Notes: generated by a model not told the origin, from the sequence alone. Shown: positions 25,283 through 35,195, counted from the first letter of the stretch. The stretch is 64,000 nt of DNA from Streptomyces geranii (GCF_002954775.1 NZ_PJME01000012.1:1-64000), one strand, 5' to 3'. Numbers and translations: made by a program.

Positions 25283-26860
25283 GTGCCGACACCTGACGAC
25301 ATCTGGCAGGACGCCGACCTGCCCACCCGACGGCTCGCCGGGCTGGCGCTGAATCCCGCCGCTCCGCTGGAGGTCCTGCTGCACCTGCTGGCCCAGGCCC
25401 CGCTCGCCGTACGGATGGTGCTGTGCCGGGACCGGGTCCTGTCGGCGGCGGTCGTCGACGCCGTGATCGCGCACCCCGACCATCGCACCCGCAGCTTCTT
25501 CGCCCGCAACCCCCATGTCGATCCGGCCCAGCGGGCAAGGCTCCTGGACGATCCGCACTGGTTCGTCCGCGCCCACCTCGCCCAGGGCCCCGGGCTGGAC
25601 TACGACGGGCCGCCCCTGCCCGACGACGCCATCGTGCACATGCTCAACAGCTACGAGCAGGAACACCTCGGCGGTTCCTTCTTCCGGCAGTTCTCGCCCG
25701 GGCTGCGCCGGTGCATGCACACGCATCCGGATCCGAAGGTCCGCGCCTGGGGCGTCGGCATGGAGTGGACGTGGCTGCCCGCCGAGACACAGGCCGCGCT
25801 GCTGACGGACCCCGACGACGAGGTCCGGTCGAGAGCCCAGCGGCATCTGCGCGGCGAGGATCCGGTGTGGGTCGAGAGCGTCCTGCCCGACAGACCGTGT
25901 CACGGCCGCACCGACATTCTGATGCACCGCGCCCTCAGCAGGGCGGTCGTGGACGCGGTCCTCACCGCGCCGGCCGGCCCGCAGGACCGGTCGATGATCG
26001 CCGGGAACCCGACCCTGCCGCCCGACGTGGTGAGGCTCCTGGCCGCCGATCCGGACCCGGAGATCCGTGCGGAGATCGCCGGCCGCACCGACCTCGGGCC
26101 CACCGAGCGCCGCATCCTCGCCGCCGACCCCGTGCCGGAGGTGCGCAGGGCGGTCGCTCGTCACCCGGACCTCGGCCCTGCCCAGCGGCAGGCCCTCGCC
26201 ACGGATCCCGATCCGGGCGTGCGGCTGGCGGTTTCCGTGCACCCCGCGTGGAGCGAGGAGGAACGGGCCGCAATCGACTACGCGGTCCCCTTGGACGGGC
26301 TCTTCCTGTTCCGTCCCGAGCCGTTGACGCCCCCGGACCCCGAGGTCGTCCGCCGGGACGCACTGTCCGGTCACCCGCTGCTGCGCCGAGACGCCGCGCG
26401 GGTGCACACGCTGCCGGCCGACCTGGTGGCCCGGCTTGCCGTCGACGACGACCTGGGCGTGCGCGTCCTGCTGGCCCAGAACCACCCGGACGCCCCGGCG
26501 GCCCTGCTCCTGCGCAGCTTCGTCGAGTACACCGGCCATCAGCGCGACCGCCTCCTCACCCGCCCGGACTTCCCCACCGACGGACTGGCCGTCCACGCCG
26601 ACGACGAGGATCCCGCCGTCCGGGCGCTGGCCGCCCGCGACCCCAAGGTCCCGCCGGCCGCCGTGGAGCGGCTCACCCGGGACCCCGACCCCGCCGTCCG
26701 GGCCGCGTTCGCACGCCACCCGAACCTTCCGCAGTCCCGGCTGGCGGAGCTTCTCGACGACGAGGAGCTGGTCCACCACGCGGCCGCCAACCCGGCGTTG
26801 CCCGCACCGGCGATCCGCGCTCTGGTGAGCGCCTGCGCCGGGTCAGCCGACGGCGAGTAG
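25283..26860 (+). CDS. Leucine-rich-repeat-variant (LRV) protein
   Basis: 525 residues built of about 20 short helical repeats of roughly 24 residues. Examples are NPTLPPDVVRLLAADPDPEI, RTDLGPTERRILAADPVPEV and HPDLGPAQRQALATDPDPGV, the DPxPxVRxAVAxHPxLxPxxxxxLAxD pattern of LRV/HEAT-like solenoids. No signal peptide, so probably a cytoplasmic protein-protein scaffold. The N-terminal repeats are more degenerate. The GTG at 25283 was preferred to the frame start at 25220. Its last 18 bp overlap the end of the convergent DUF5682 gene. A functional link to that operon is possible but only positional. Confidence 0.82.
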   Translation: MPTPDDIWQDADLPTRRLAGLALNPAAPLEVLLHLLAQAPLAVRMVLCRDRVLSAAVVDAVIAHPDHRTRSFFARNPHVDPAQRARLLDDPHWFVRAHLAQGPGLDYDGPPLPDDAIVHMLNSYEQEHLGGSFFRQFSPGLRRCMHTHPDPKVRAWGVGMEWTWLPAETQAALLTDPDDEVRSRAQRHLRGEDPVWVESVLPDRPCHGRTDILMHRALSRAVVDAVLTAPAGPQDRSMIAGNPTLPPDVVRLLAADPDPEIRAEIAGRTDLGPTERRILAADPVPEVRRAVARHPDLGPAQRQALATDPDPGVRLAVSVHPAWSEEERAAIDYAVPLDGLFLFRPEPLTPPDPEVVRRDALSGHPLLRRDAARVHTLPADLVARLAVDDDLGVRVLLAQNHPDAPAALLLRSFVEYTGHQRDRLLTRPDFPTDGLAVHADDEDPAVRALAARDPKVPPAAVERLTRDPDPAVRAAFARHPNLPQSRLAELLDDEELVHHAAANPALPAPAIRALVSACAGSADGE

Positions 26861-29650
26861 CACTTCCAGCGCCGTCGCGGTCTCCGGGTGGCGGGCGAGC
26901 AGGGCCGCTCCGGCGGGCGTGGCTTCGGCGGTCCCCCATGTCCCTTCGCAGCCCAGCAGGTCCGCGAGCGCATCGCAGGTCGCGGGGTGGGCGGACAGGA
27001 GCGCCAGGCCGGTCCCGGTGCTCGCTGCTGACTCCAGGTGCACGTGCGGCGGTTCCTGCGGGAGTCGCCAGGGCGGCACCCAGCTGTCCAGCTCCGCCAG
27101 CCGGGCGGGGAAGACACGGCCGGCCTCGCGGATCAGCAGCGGGGCCAACTCGCTGCCGCCCGCCCGCAGGCCGGTGATCAGCGTCGGGAGCCAGGGCAGC
27201 AGCACCGGGTCCGGGAGCCGGGCGAACGCGTTGGACACTGCCTCGACGACGAAGTCGGCCAGACCCGGCACCGGTTCCAGGGCGTGCACGAACCCGCTGA
27301 GGTAGCGGGGGTAGGCGGGGACGACCAGCGGGTTGCCGAGCAGTTCGGCGCAGCGTGCCCGCAGCGCCGTCCTCGACAGCGTGCCCAGGTGGGTCTGCGC
27401 CGCCCACAGCAGTGCGGTGCGGGAGGGCTCGGTGGGGTGGGACTGGGCGAGGGCGAGTTCGAGCTGGGTGCGGTCGCAGCCGAGGGACAGGGCCAGGCTC
27501 TCCATGCCGAACAGGAAGCCCAGCATGGCCGCGACCTGACGGACGGTGGTGTCGTCGTCGGTGAACGCCGTCGGCAGCAGCGTGCAGTAGTGCGCGTAGC
27601 CGGCCTTGACGAAAGACTCGATCCAGGGCGGCAGCACCGGTTCGGCGGTGCGGTAGTAGGCCAGCAGCCGGCGCACCCGCCGCAGCACCTCCGGCGCGCC
27701 GTCGACGCTGCGTTCGCCCGCCAGCACCTCCAGGGCACGGGTGCCGAGCTCGTCGGCGAGCCGGCTGCTGCGCAGATGCAGGATGGCGTCCTCGACCGCC
27801 TCCAGGACCTGGGCCGCCGTGGCCTGCGGGGCGTACGCGGCGCGCCGCAGCCGCTGCTCCATGACCTGCTCGATGCTGACGCCCTCGTAGCCGAGCTCGA
27901 TGAGGGCGCGCTGGTGAGTGCCCAGGGCCAGGTCCCAGGACTCCTGGATGGGGCGCTCGCCGAGCCGCCGTTCGCCCATGATGGGCCGGGCGGCGCCGTC
28001 GGGCAGCAGACGGCGCAGCATCCACAGCAGGTCGGAGCAGTGCTCCAGTTCCGGCCGCGAGGCGATGTCCAGGAGGGCCCGCTGCACTCCGCGCTGCTGG
28101 AGCTTCAGGTTCAGCGGGGCGAGCCGGTCGTGCACGTCACGGGCCAGCGGCGGCAGCGCGTCGTACCCGACCTGGCCGACGCGGTCGCCGCCCATCATGA
28201 TCTCGACCAGTCGGCCGACGTCCCGCCGGCCCGGGACGGCGTCCTTCTCGATGCAGGTGACGGCCGCGTCCTGGAAGTCGTACGGCGTCGGCTTGGCGCG
28301 CTCACGCATCCCGGCCAGCAGGATCGACGTCTCGAAGACGGCGATGGCGTCGGCGGTGGAGGCGAGATAGCCGTTGCGGCGGGCCGCGCGCACGATCTCC
28401 ACCGACCAGCCGAGCAGTTCGGCCTCGTCGAGGGGGTCGAGCGCGGGCGGGCGCCGGAGGAAGCCGGTGAGCCGGTCAGCGGGCGGGGCGGCCTGGGCCG
28501 GCGCGGGGAGGGCCTTCCTCACCGTGGGCTTCTTCGTGCTCTTCTTCGTGCCCGCCTGGCCCTCCAGGCGGAACGGGCGGACGCCGGTGCGCTTGACGTT
28601 CTTCGCCCATTGTGTCGCGGCGATGGACACCGAGCCCGCGGCGAGGCCGAACTGCGCCTCGATCGCCGCGTGGCTGGAAGGGATCAGACCGTGCCGCCAC
28701 TTGGTGGGGCTCGGCGGGCTGATGGTGAAGGTGTCGCTGCCGTGCACGCCGAACTCCTCGACCCGGCTGGCCGCGTGGAAGGCGCCGCAGACGTAGAGAC
28801 AGTCGGCGGGGTCGGCGCCGGTGGCGGCGAGGTGCTCGCGCATCCGCGTCCACATGTACCGCTCGCGGTCCTCGTCGACCCGGACCTTCCCGGGGTCGCC
28901 GGGGGCGAGGCGCCGGAAGAGGCTGCCGATGAGCAGCATCACCTGGCGGTAGGTGTCGTGGTCGCTGTCGCCGAGGGGCAGTTCGACGTACTGGTGCCAC
29001 CACTCCGACCAGTGCCGGACCCGGCCGTGGCGCAGGAGGTGCTCCTCCAGTTCGGCGAAGCGCGGGCGCAGGTCGCCGATCTCCACGCCGACGGCGTCGC
29101 CGTGCAGGGCGGCCTGCTGCGGCGTCTCGGGAGCTTCGGGGTCGGTGTCCGCAGCTGCGTCTGGTTCGGTGAGGTGCTCGGTCTCCCACTGGAAGACGTG
29201 GTCCGAGGAGCGGTCGACGAGAACCAGTTCGACGCCCGGGGTGTCGAGTGCGTAGGCGATGGCCTGGTATTCGGCGGAGGCCTCGGTGACCGGGGCGACC
29301 ACGGAGAGCGGCGCCCAGTCGAGGGGGAAGCCCTCGATCTCGCTCGCGAAGGCCTGGACCGCCACCGGGAGGCGGCAGTTGCGCAGCTCCGTGAGCAGCG
29401 GCGCCATGTCCTCGCACAGCTCCAGGTAGACCACCTTCGGCTGCTTCTCACGCAGCCGGCGGGACATGGCGCTCGCCGAGGCCGGTGAGTGGTGGCAGAC
29501 CGGGAAGATCTCCAGCGGTTCGCGCACCGCGCGTTCGACGTCGTCGACGATGCCCCGCAGGATGCCCTCCAGGGCTCCGGGACCGTCGGCGAACTCCGTC
29601 GCCGCCTCGTGTAGTTGACCGCGCAGCGCCTCGAAGGGGCCGCCGCTCAT
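26843..29650 (-). CDS. DUF5682-family protein of the MoxR-VWA operon
   Basis: 935 residues. The N-terminus (REPLEIFPVCHHSPASASAM) holds the HHxPxSA motif of DUF5682, followed by VVYLELCEDMAPLLTELRNC and CLYVCGAFHAASRVEEFG. The rest is long and helical, without membrane segments. A Lys/Thr-rich linker (TKKSTKKPTVRK) separates an N-terminal third from the helical C-terminal part (QRLRRAAYAPQATAAQVLEA). The biochemical role is unknown; the N-terminus resembles EreA/ChaN-like folds in layout. The ATG at 29650 overlaps the stop of the MoxR ATPase gene as ATGA, so translation is coupled. Last gene of a four-gene operon. Confidence 0.85.
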   Translation of the reverse strand: MSGGPFEALRGQLHEAATEFADGPGALEGILRGIVDDVERAVREPLEIFPVCHHSPASASAMSRRLREKQPKVVYLELCEDMAPLLTELRNCRLPVAVQAFASEIEGFPLDWAPLSVVAPVTEASAEYQAIAYALDTPGVELVLVDRSSDHVFQWETEHLTEPDAAADTDPEAPETPQQAALHGDAVGVEIGDLRPRFAELEEHLLRHGRVRHWSEWWHQYVELPLGDSDHDTYRQVMLLIGSLFRRLAPGDPGKVRVDEDRERYMWTRMREHLAATGADPADCLYVCGAFHAASRVEEFGVHGSDTFTISPPSPTKWRHGLIPSSHAAIEAQFGLAAGSVSIAATQWAKNVKRTGVRPFRLEGQAGTKKSTKKPTVRKALPAPAQAAPPADRLTGFLRRPPALDPLDEAELLGWSVEIVRAARRNGYLASTADAIAVFETSILLAGMRERAKPTPYDFQDAAVTCIEKDAVPGRRDVGRLVEIMMGGDRVGQVGYDALPPLARDVHDRLAPLNLKLQQRGVQRALLDIASRPELEHCSDLLWMLRRLLPDGAARPIMGERRLGERPIQESWDLALGTHQRALIELGYEGVSIEQVMEQRLRRAAYAPQATAAQVLEAVEDAILHLRSSRLADELGTRALEVLAGERSVDGAPEVLRRVRRLLAYYRTAEPVLPPWIESFVKAGYAHYCTLLPTAFTDDDTTVRQVAAMLGFLFGMESLALSLGCDRTQLELALAQSHPTEPSRTALLWAAQTHLGTLSRTALRARCAELLGNPLVVPAYPRYLSGFVHALEPVPGLADFVVEAVSNAFARLPDPVLLPWLPTLITGLRAGGSELAPLLIREAGRVFPARLAELDSWVPPWRLPQEPPHVHLESAASTGTGLALLSAHPATCDALADLLGCEGTWGTAEATPAGAALLARHPETATALEVLLAVG

Positions 29651-30771
29651 GACAGGGTCGCGATCGCGTCGCGGCCGCCCTGGAGGAACTCCGGCCAGGA
29701 GCCGCCCTCTTCCTTGCTGCGCGGCTCGACCACGCCGTGCAGGTACTTGTTGAGGATGGCGAGGTCCTCGGGCTCGCGCCGGGCCAAGGACCCGACGAGC
29801 GAGGCGGCGAGGGCATGCGCAGTGAGGGCGCGCTCGCCGAAGAAGTTGCTGTGCAGGATGGCGTCCTCCAGGACCCCGATCTGCTCGGCCGTGGACAGGG
29901 CGGACTCCAGCTTCTCGTCGTCGCTGCCGGCGGCAGCCGAGGAGGCCCGCAGATCGGCGAAGCTCTGCAGCAGCACGTCCAGCAGGGTCGGCGGGACGTC
30001 CAGCTCGATCTGGTGGCGGCGCAGCAGTTCCTCGGTGCGGAAGCGCACGATCTCCGCCTCGCTCTTCTTGTTCGTCACCACCGGGATGCGGACGAAGTTG
30101 AAGCGGCGCTTGAGCGCGGAGGAGAGGTCGTTGACGCCCCGATCGCGGCTGTTGGCGGTGGCGATGACCGAGAATCCGGGCTTGGCGAACACGATGTTGT
30201 CGCTGTCCTGGTCGCTGCCCAGCTCCGGGACCGAGATGTACTTCTCGGACAGGATCGAGATCAGCGCGTCCTGCACGTCGCTGGTGGAGCGGGTGAGCTC
30301 CTCGAAGCGGCCGATCGAGCCGGCCTCCATGGCCGTCATGATCGGCGAGGGGATCATCGACTCCCTCGACTGGCCCTTGGCGATGACCATCGACACGTTC
30401 CACGAGTACTTGATGTGGTCCTCGGTGGTGCCCGCCGTGCCCTGCACCACCAGGGTGGAGTTGCGGGAGATCGCGGCCGACAGCAGCTCGGCCAGCCAGC
30501 TCTTGCCGGTGCCGGGGTCGCCGATGAGCAGCAGGCCGCGGTCGGAGGCGAGGGTGACGATCGAGCGCTCGACGAAGCTGCGGTCGCCGAACCACTTCTG
30601 GGAGATCTCCCGGTCGAGGCCGTCGGCGCGCTCGGAGCCCAGGATGAACAGCCGGACCATCTTCGGGGACAGCCGCCAGGAGAACGGCTTGGGGCCGTCG
30701 TCGACGGACTCCAGCCAGTCGAGTTCCTCGGCGTACTTGAACTCGGCGGGGGCGCGCAGCAGGTCGGACAT
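29647..30771 (-). CDS. MoxR-type AAA+ ATPase
   Basis: 374 residues. Walker A is LLLIGDPGTGKSWLAELLSA. The sensor-1 region is FSVIATANSRDRGVNDLSSA, followed by the arginine-finger region ALKRRFNFVRIPVV. The motif-B-like segment is GRFEELTRSTSDVQDALISI, typical of MoxR insert-bearing ATPases. MoxR proteins act with VWA-domain proteins as chaperone-like pairs that insert metals or remodel partner proteins. The VWA gene is directly upstream (66 bp), and the DUF5682 gene overlaps by four bases downstream. Cytoplasmic. The target is unknown. Confidence 0.9.
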   Translation of the reverse strand: MSDLLRAPAEFKYAEELDWLESVDDGPKPFSWRLSPKMVRLFILGSERADGLDREISQKWFGDRSFVERSIVTLASDRGLLLIGDPGTGKSWLAELLSAAISRNSTLVVQGTAGTTEDHIKYSWNVSMVIAKGQSRESMIPSPIMTAMEAGSIGRFEELTRSTSDVQDALISILSEKYISVPELGSDQDSDNIVFAKPGFSVIATANSRDRGVNDLSSALKRRFNFVRIPVVTNKKSEAEIVRFRTEELLRRHQIELDVPPTLLDVLLQSFADLRASSAAAGSDDEKLESALSTAEQIGVLEDAILHSNFFGERALTAHALAASLVGSLARREPEDLAILNKYLHGVVEPRSKEEGGSWPEFLQGGRDAIATLS

Positions 30772-30837
30772 GGAGAGGCCTTTCTCGAAAGTTCGTGAGG
30801 CGGGAGAAGTCCCAGGAATCTCAGGAGTCCCAGGAAC

Positions 30838-32268
30838 TCAGGTGAGGAACGTCTTGAGTTCGTGGACGAGCTTGCGGATGTGGCCGGAGATCACCGGAGT
30901 GCCCTGGTCCTTGAAACGCTCGCGGAACCACGGGTTGACGCTGCCGCGCCCGGAGCTGGTCACCGAACCGACGGGGATGAACTTGACCCCCGAGCGGTGC
31001 AGGGCGGCCATGCTGTCGAACAGGGGCTGGCTCTGCCACTCGTAGAAGTCGGAGATCCAGACCACGACGGTGTTGCGGGCCTCGGCGACCTTGGGCTGGG
31101 CCAGGGCCATCGCGACCGTCCCGTCGGTGCCGCCGCCGAGCTGGGTGCGCAGCAGGCTCTCGAAGGGGTCGTGCACCCACGGGGTGAGGTCGAGCGCCCG
31201 CGTGTCATAGGCGATGAGGTGGACGTCCACCTTCGGCAGGCCGGCGAAGATCGAGGCCAGGATGGTGCAGTTGACCATGGAGTCGACCATCGAGCCCGAC
31301 TGGTCCACCACCACGATGAGCCGCTGCGGCGTCGTCTTGCGGGCGGTGTGCCGGTAGTAGAGGCGGTCGACGTAGAGGCGTTCCTCTTCGGGGCTGTAGT
31401 TGGTGAGGTTCTTCCAGATGGTGCGGTCGAGGTCGAGGTTGCGGAACACGCGCTTGGGCGGGACCGAGCGGTCGATCGCGCCGACCGAGGACTTCTCCAC
31501 CTGAGTGCGCAGCACCTCGGCGACCTCGTCGACGAAGCGCCGGATCAGCGCCTTCGCGTTGGCCAGGGCGACGCCGGAGAGGTTGTTCTTGTCGCGCAGC
31601 AGCTGCTCGATGAGCGACATGCTCGGGGTGAGCCGCGCGGCGAGCTGCGGGTCGGCGAGCACCTCGCGCAGATGCATGCGCCGGACGAGGTCGGCTTCGA
31701 GGGCGCCGAGTTCGGGGCCGATCGCAGGGATCAGGTTGCTCAGGTCGGGCGTCCGGCCGCCGCCTCCGGAGCCGGTCGGGCTGACGCCGGGGCCTCCCGG
31801 CACACGGCCGCCGCGCAGCTCGCCCGGTGCGCAGCCGAGCGCACGCTCCAGCCAGCCGGCGTCGCTCTGCCAACGGGACAGCTGTCCGGCGCCGACGGCC
31901 CCGGAGCCGGTGGCGAAGACGTTCAGCAGCACCTTGGACACCAGGGCCGCGCGCCGGACTTCGGCAGCCCGGTCGCGAGTGTCTCGGTCAGCCGCATCCT
32001 CGGTGGCGGTCTCGGGGACCATCAACCCGTCGAACTCCGCCGCCAGTTCCGGGTGGCGCTGCACGATCGAGTCGACGGAGGCCTGCGGGTCCAGCAGCGC
32101 GGGCGGCAGACCGATGTCCTCGACGACGGCGAGGCTCGCGGCCTCCAGGCCGGCCTGCTCCTCGGGGTCGAAGAGACGGGCGAGCAGCCGCCAGTAGAGG
32201 ACCTGCCGACGGTTGTCGTCGGGAGCCGCGTCCAGCACGTCGGCCGCGTATTCCATGTCGTCGCTCAT
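30838..32268 (-). CDS. VWA-domain protein (CoxE-like) partner of the MoxR ATPase
   Basis: 476 residues. The N-terminal half is helical (YAADVLDAAPDDNRRQVLYW). The C-terminal von Willebrand A domain has a complete MIDAS: DQSGSMVDSM preceded by RLIVVV, then the Thr in GGGTDGTVAMAL and Asp in VVVWISDFYEW. MIDAS proteins bind a divalent metal and partner proteins; with MoxR they form the MoxR-VWA pair. The ATG at 32268 overlaps the stop of the SWIM-like gene (ATGA). A Gly/Pro-rich hinge (RGGRVPGGPGVSPTGSGGGG) lies mid-protein. Confidence 0.9.
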   Translation of the reverse strand: MSDDMEYAADVLDAAPDDNRRQVLYWRLLARLFDPEEQAGLEAASLAVVEDIGLPPALLDPQASVDSIVQRHPELAAEFDGLMVPETATEDAADRDTRDRAAEVRRAALVSKVLLNVFATGSGAVGAGQLSRWQSDAGWLERALGCAPGELRGGRVPGGPGVSPTGSGGGGRTPDLSNLIPAIGPELGALEADLVRRMHLREVLADPQLAARLTPSMSLIEQLLRDKNNLSGVALANAKALIRRFVDEVAEVLRTQVEKSSVGAIDRSVPPKRVFRNLDLDRTIWKNLTNYSPEEERLYVDRLYYRHTARKTTPQRLIVVVDQSGSMVDSMVNCTILASIFAGLPKVDVHLIAYDTRALDLTPWVHDPFESLLRTQLGGGTDGTVAMALAQPKVAEARNTVVVWISDFYEWQSQPLFDSMAALHRSGVKFIPVGSVTSSGRGSVNPWFRERFKDQGTPVISGHIRKLVHELKTFLT

Positions 32269-34199
32269 TTCCGCAGCAGCCTTCCCGCCCGTTCCCGCAG
32301 GACGGTCACGGCGTCGGTGGCGGCCTTCTCGGCCCGGGCGCCGGCCTTGTCGGTGGTGCCGCCGGCCCACGCGCCCGCGTGGAGGGCGACGGCCTTCCTT
32401 CGGACGGTGGTCTCGACGGCGAGGGGCTGGAGCCGGAACCCGCCGCCGTCCCAGCGGAGCAGGGCGATGCACGCGCCGGAGGCGGCGACGGCCTCGGGGG
32501 TCAGAGGGCTCGCGGTCGGAATGCGGTCGGTGTCGACGGGGAGGGCCTGGCCGGCGACGGTGAAGGTGAGGGTGTCGCCGTCCTGGCTCCTGCCGTAGCC
32601 CTCCAGGAACACCGGCTCGGCGATGCGCGCCGGGTGGCGGTCCAAGGGCGCGGTGGACAGGGCGGTGGCGGTCGGCAGGACGACCCGCGCGGTCGCGAGG
32701 GCGTCTGCGGGATCGCCTTGGCGGGCCCGGGCGTCGTCCCACAGGAGATCGCCCTCGCCGGTGAGGGGCATCGCGTCGAGGTCCATCGCCCGGCCTTCGC
32801 CGAGGGCCGTGAGCAGCGACAGATGCGGACGCAGCAACTGCCAGACGCCCGCCTCGACGACGGTGTCCGGCTTCGGCACCGAGACGCTCGCGCGGACCAG
32901 CCGGGGCGTGGTGCCGTCGGCGGGTTCGAACACCGCGTGGACCTGGGCCTGCGCGGCGGTGACGTGTTCGTGCAGGTCCACGCCGAGCGGCAACAGCCGG
33001 CCGGTGACGGCCTCGACCGCGGGCACCTCGGCGGCTCCGGGCCGGGTCAGCAGCAGGGCACGCGCCCACAGATCGCCCCAGCGGCGCGCCGGGATCCGGT
33101 CCAGGGCCGCGCCGGGGCAGGAGGCGGCGAGTTCGGCGGCGAAACCGTCGAGCAGTGTGGCCAGGCGGCGCAGCCCTGGGTCGGGCAGCATCGCGGAGAC
33201 GATCGGTGCGGCCCCGCCGACCAGTTCGTGGTCGATACCCTGCCAGCCGGTGCGCGCGAGGTCCGACAGCCAACTGCGGGCCGCGGTGAGCAGGTTGGCC
33301 TCGGGCCGCGCGCCGACGGCCGTCGGCCCTCGCTCCTCCCGCGTACGGCCGGTCAGCTCGTCGGCGCCCAGCGTCAGCGCGTCGTGCACGGCGCCGAACA
33401 GGGCGGTGCGGGCGGCGGCCAGGGCGACAAAGTGCTCCTCGCTCGCGGCTCCGGCCGCAGCCTTCTCGGCCGCTTCGGCGACCCGGGTGGCGAGCGGGGT
33501 GCCGGCGACGGCGCGGGCGAGTTCGGTGAGGTCCTGCACCCGGTCGGGGCGGGGGCGCAGCAGGCCTGCCACGAGGGTCCGGTCGAAGGCGTCGGCCGCC
33601 ACCAGCGCTTCGTCCAGCCCCGCCACCGGCGCGGTGAGCCGGCCGGCTTCCTCCTCCCCGGCCGGATCGGACTCGTCGGCGAATGTGGCCGTGGCAGCCG
33701 CCGCCCTGGTCGGCGGGAACCATTGCAGTTCCGGCAACGGGGCGGTGACCGGGGCGAGTTCCAGGTAGGCCAGGTGGCGCAGGAACCGGCTGAAGACGGA
33801 CGCCGCGGCGGCCTTGCCGTCCGCCTGCGGGGGCCGGGCGCCGGTCATCGCGGCGGTGAGAGCGGCGGCGTCCGTCTGCGCGGCCCCGGGCTCGACGCGC
33901 AGATAGCGGGCGACGCGGTCGGCGCCGTACTGGAGGACGGCCTCGGTGACCAGTGCGCGGATGTGGTTGCAGAACGAGCCCCGCGCGCCGCCGCAGGGGC
34001 GGTTGTTGTTCGTGCTGCACGCGAAGGCGTAGGTGCTGGCGGCGACCGACGAGACGTACACCCGCTCGATGTCCGAGCCGCTGGAGACCACTCCCTGGAG
34101 GCGTCCGTCGGCCAGTTCGACGAAGGGGACCTTGGCGAGCTTGCGCGGCCTCGCGGGCGGCACCACCCGGGCCGTACTCGACTTCTCCCAGTCCGACAC
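32265..34199 (-). CDS. SWIM zinc-finger-like protein, first gene of the MoxR-VWA operon
   Basis: 644 residues. Near residues 58-80 is a C-x(n)-C-x-H cluster (ACSTNNNRPCGGARGSFCNH) matching SWIM-type zinc domains, followed by helical repeats and a C-terminal beta-rich part with no recognised domain. SWIM domains bind DNA or protein. The start is a GTG at 34199, seven bases after GGAGAT. It leads a four-gene reverse operon (SWIM, VWA, MoxR, DUF5682) with four-base overlaps, so the products probably act as one complex, possibly a regulatory or conflict/defence-type NTPase system. That role is inference from composition; no effector nuclease or toxin is encoded. Confidence 0.8.
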   Translation of the reverse strand: MSDWEKSSTARVVPPARPRKLAKVPFVELADGRLQGVVSSGSDIERVYVSSVAASTYAFACSTNNNRPCGGARGSFCNHIRALVTEAVLQYGADRVARYLRVEPGAAQTDAAALTAAMTGARPPQADGKAAAASVFSRFLRHLAYLELAPVTAPLPELQWFPPTRAAAATATFADESDPAGEEEAGRLTAPVAGLDEALVAADAFDRTLVAGLLRPRPDRVQDLTELARAVAGTPLATRVAEAAEKAAAGAASEEHFVALAAARTALFGAVHDALTLGADELTGRTREERGPTAVGARPEANLLTAARSWLSDLARTGWQGIDHELVGGAAPIVSAMLPDPGLRRLATLLDGFAAELAASCPGAALDRIPARRWGDLWARALLLTRPGAAEVPAVEAVTGRLLPLGVDLHEHVTAAQAQVHAVFEPADGTTPRLVRASVSVPKPDTVVEAGVWQLLRPHLSLLTALGEGRAMDLDAMPLTGEGDLLWDDARARQGDPADALATARVVLPTATALSTAPLDRHPARIAEPVFLEGYGRSQDGDTLTFTVAGQALPVDTDRIPTASPLTPEAVAASGACIALLRWDGGGFRLQPLAVETTVRRKAVALHAGAWAGGTTDKAGARAEKAATDAVTVLRERAGRLLRK

Positions 34200-34400
34200 G
34201 CACCATCTCCTTTACGGCACAAGGCTTTGCGCACGCCGAATCGGCGCAGCCCAGGGGGGATGTCGCGACCGATCGGCGCGACACTGACGAACTTACCGGC
34301 GACCACTGACAACGCCTTTTCCGACCACTGAGCAGCGCCGCCAACCGACGCGCACTCCCCGGCTCTTCCAGAATTCAAATGATCATGCTCGGGGGCGGGG

Positions 34401-34840
34401 TTGAGCGGGGAGCAGGCGGCGTTCGGGGCGCTGCTGCGGGAGTTGCGGCTGTCCGCGTCGCAGACCATCGAAGGTCTGGCGGAGGCGTCGGGCGTGCACG
34501 GGGCATCGGGGATCTCGAGCGGGGACGGCGGGCGGCTCCGCAGCGGCGGACCGTCGCCGCGCTCGCGGACGGACTGGGCCTGGACGAGGCACTGCGGCAG
34601 CGGCTGCTGACCGCGGCCCGGGCCGGGTGCACCGGGGCTACAGCCCGGTGGGCGTTATGCCGCTTCCGCGGGGCGTCGACGACTTCGTGCTCCGGGAACG
34701 GGAGTTGGCCCGCTCGGCAGCGCTCGCGGCGCACGAGGTCATCGCCAGACCTGGTGGTCCCCAGGCCATGGTCGGGCCTGTGGTCGGGTGCGCGAGCGTT
34801 CCCGCCCCTCATGCCGGCGGCACGCCCGGTCCGTTCTGAG
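34401..34840 (+). pseudogene. XRE/NB-ARC-type regulator, frameshifted and truncated
   Basis: From a TTG at 34401 the frame reads AAFGALLRELRLSASQTIEG and LAEASGVHG (first HTH helices). Near 34500 it shifts to IGDLERGRRAAPQRRTVAAL and ADGLGLDEALRQRLLTAARA. Near 34625 it shifts again to GYSPVGVMPLPRGVDDFVLR and ERELARSAAL, the usual link into an NB-ARC or AAA regulator domain (DFVGRERELA). The nucleotide-binding domain is gone. At least two frame changes make it non-functional. Confidence 0.7.
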
Positions 34841-34908
34841 CCGGGTACGCCGTCATCTCAGGGTGCAGGGGCGGGTGGCGTGCTCAGCCGTCCGCGTGGT
34901 GGGTGGAT

Positions 34909-35195
34909 TCAGCGGCGGGCATCGCCGTGGTCGCGGTCACGGTCACGGCTCCTGGACTCGTCGTCGATGAAGCGGCCGTGGTCGTTGCGCGGGGTGGCGG
35001 TGTCGTGGTCGTTGTTCCACACGTAGCTGCGGCGGTCCTGGTAGAGGTCGGTGCGGGTGTCGCGGCCCTCACCGGTGTGGATACGGGCCGTGGCACGGCC
35101 GGCCACACGGTGTGGCCGGAGGCTTCCTCCAGCGTCCAGCCGTGGAGGTTGACCGTGTTACGGGTGGTGGTGACATCCACCCGCTCCTTGTTCAA
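34909..35195 (-). pseudogene. Lamin-tail-domain protein remnant
   Basis: One frame gives TRNTVNLHGWTLEEASGHTV. Near 35100 it shifts to ARIHTGEGRDTRTDLYQDRR, SYVWNNDHDTATPRNDHGRF and IDDESRSRDRDRD. GWT...ASGH...HTGxGxxT...YVWNNxxDTATLRN is the core of the bacterial lamin tail domain found in secreted Streptomyces proteins. The signal peptide and N-terminus are absent. One frameshift plus truncation. Confidence 0.7.

Noticed and set aside
26843..30595. A single 1250-codon reverse frame covering both the MoxR and DUF5682 genes
   Set aside because: The first 315 codons are an off-frame reading of the MoxR gene; the real DUF5682 start is the ATG at 29650 in an ATGA overlap.
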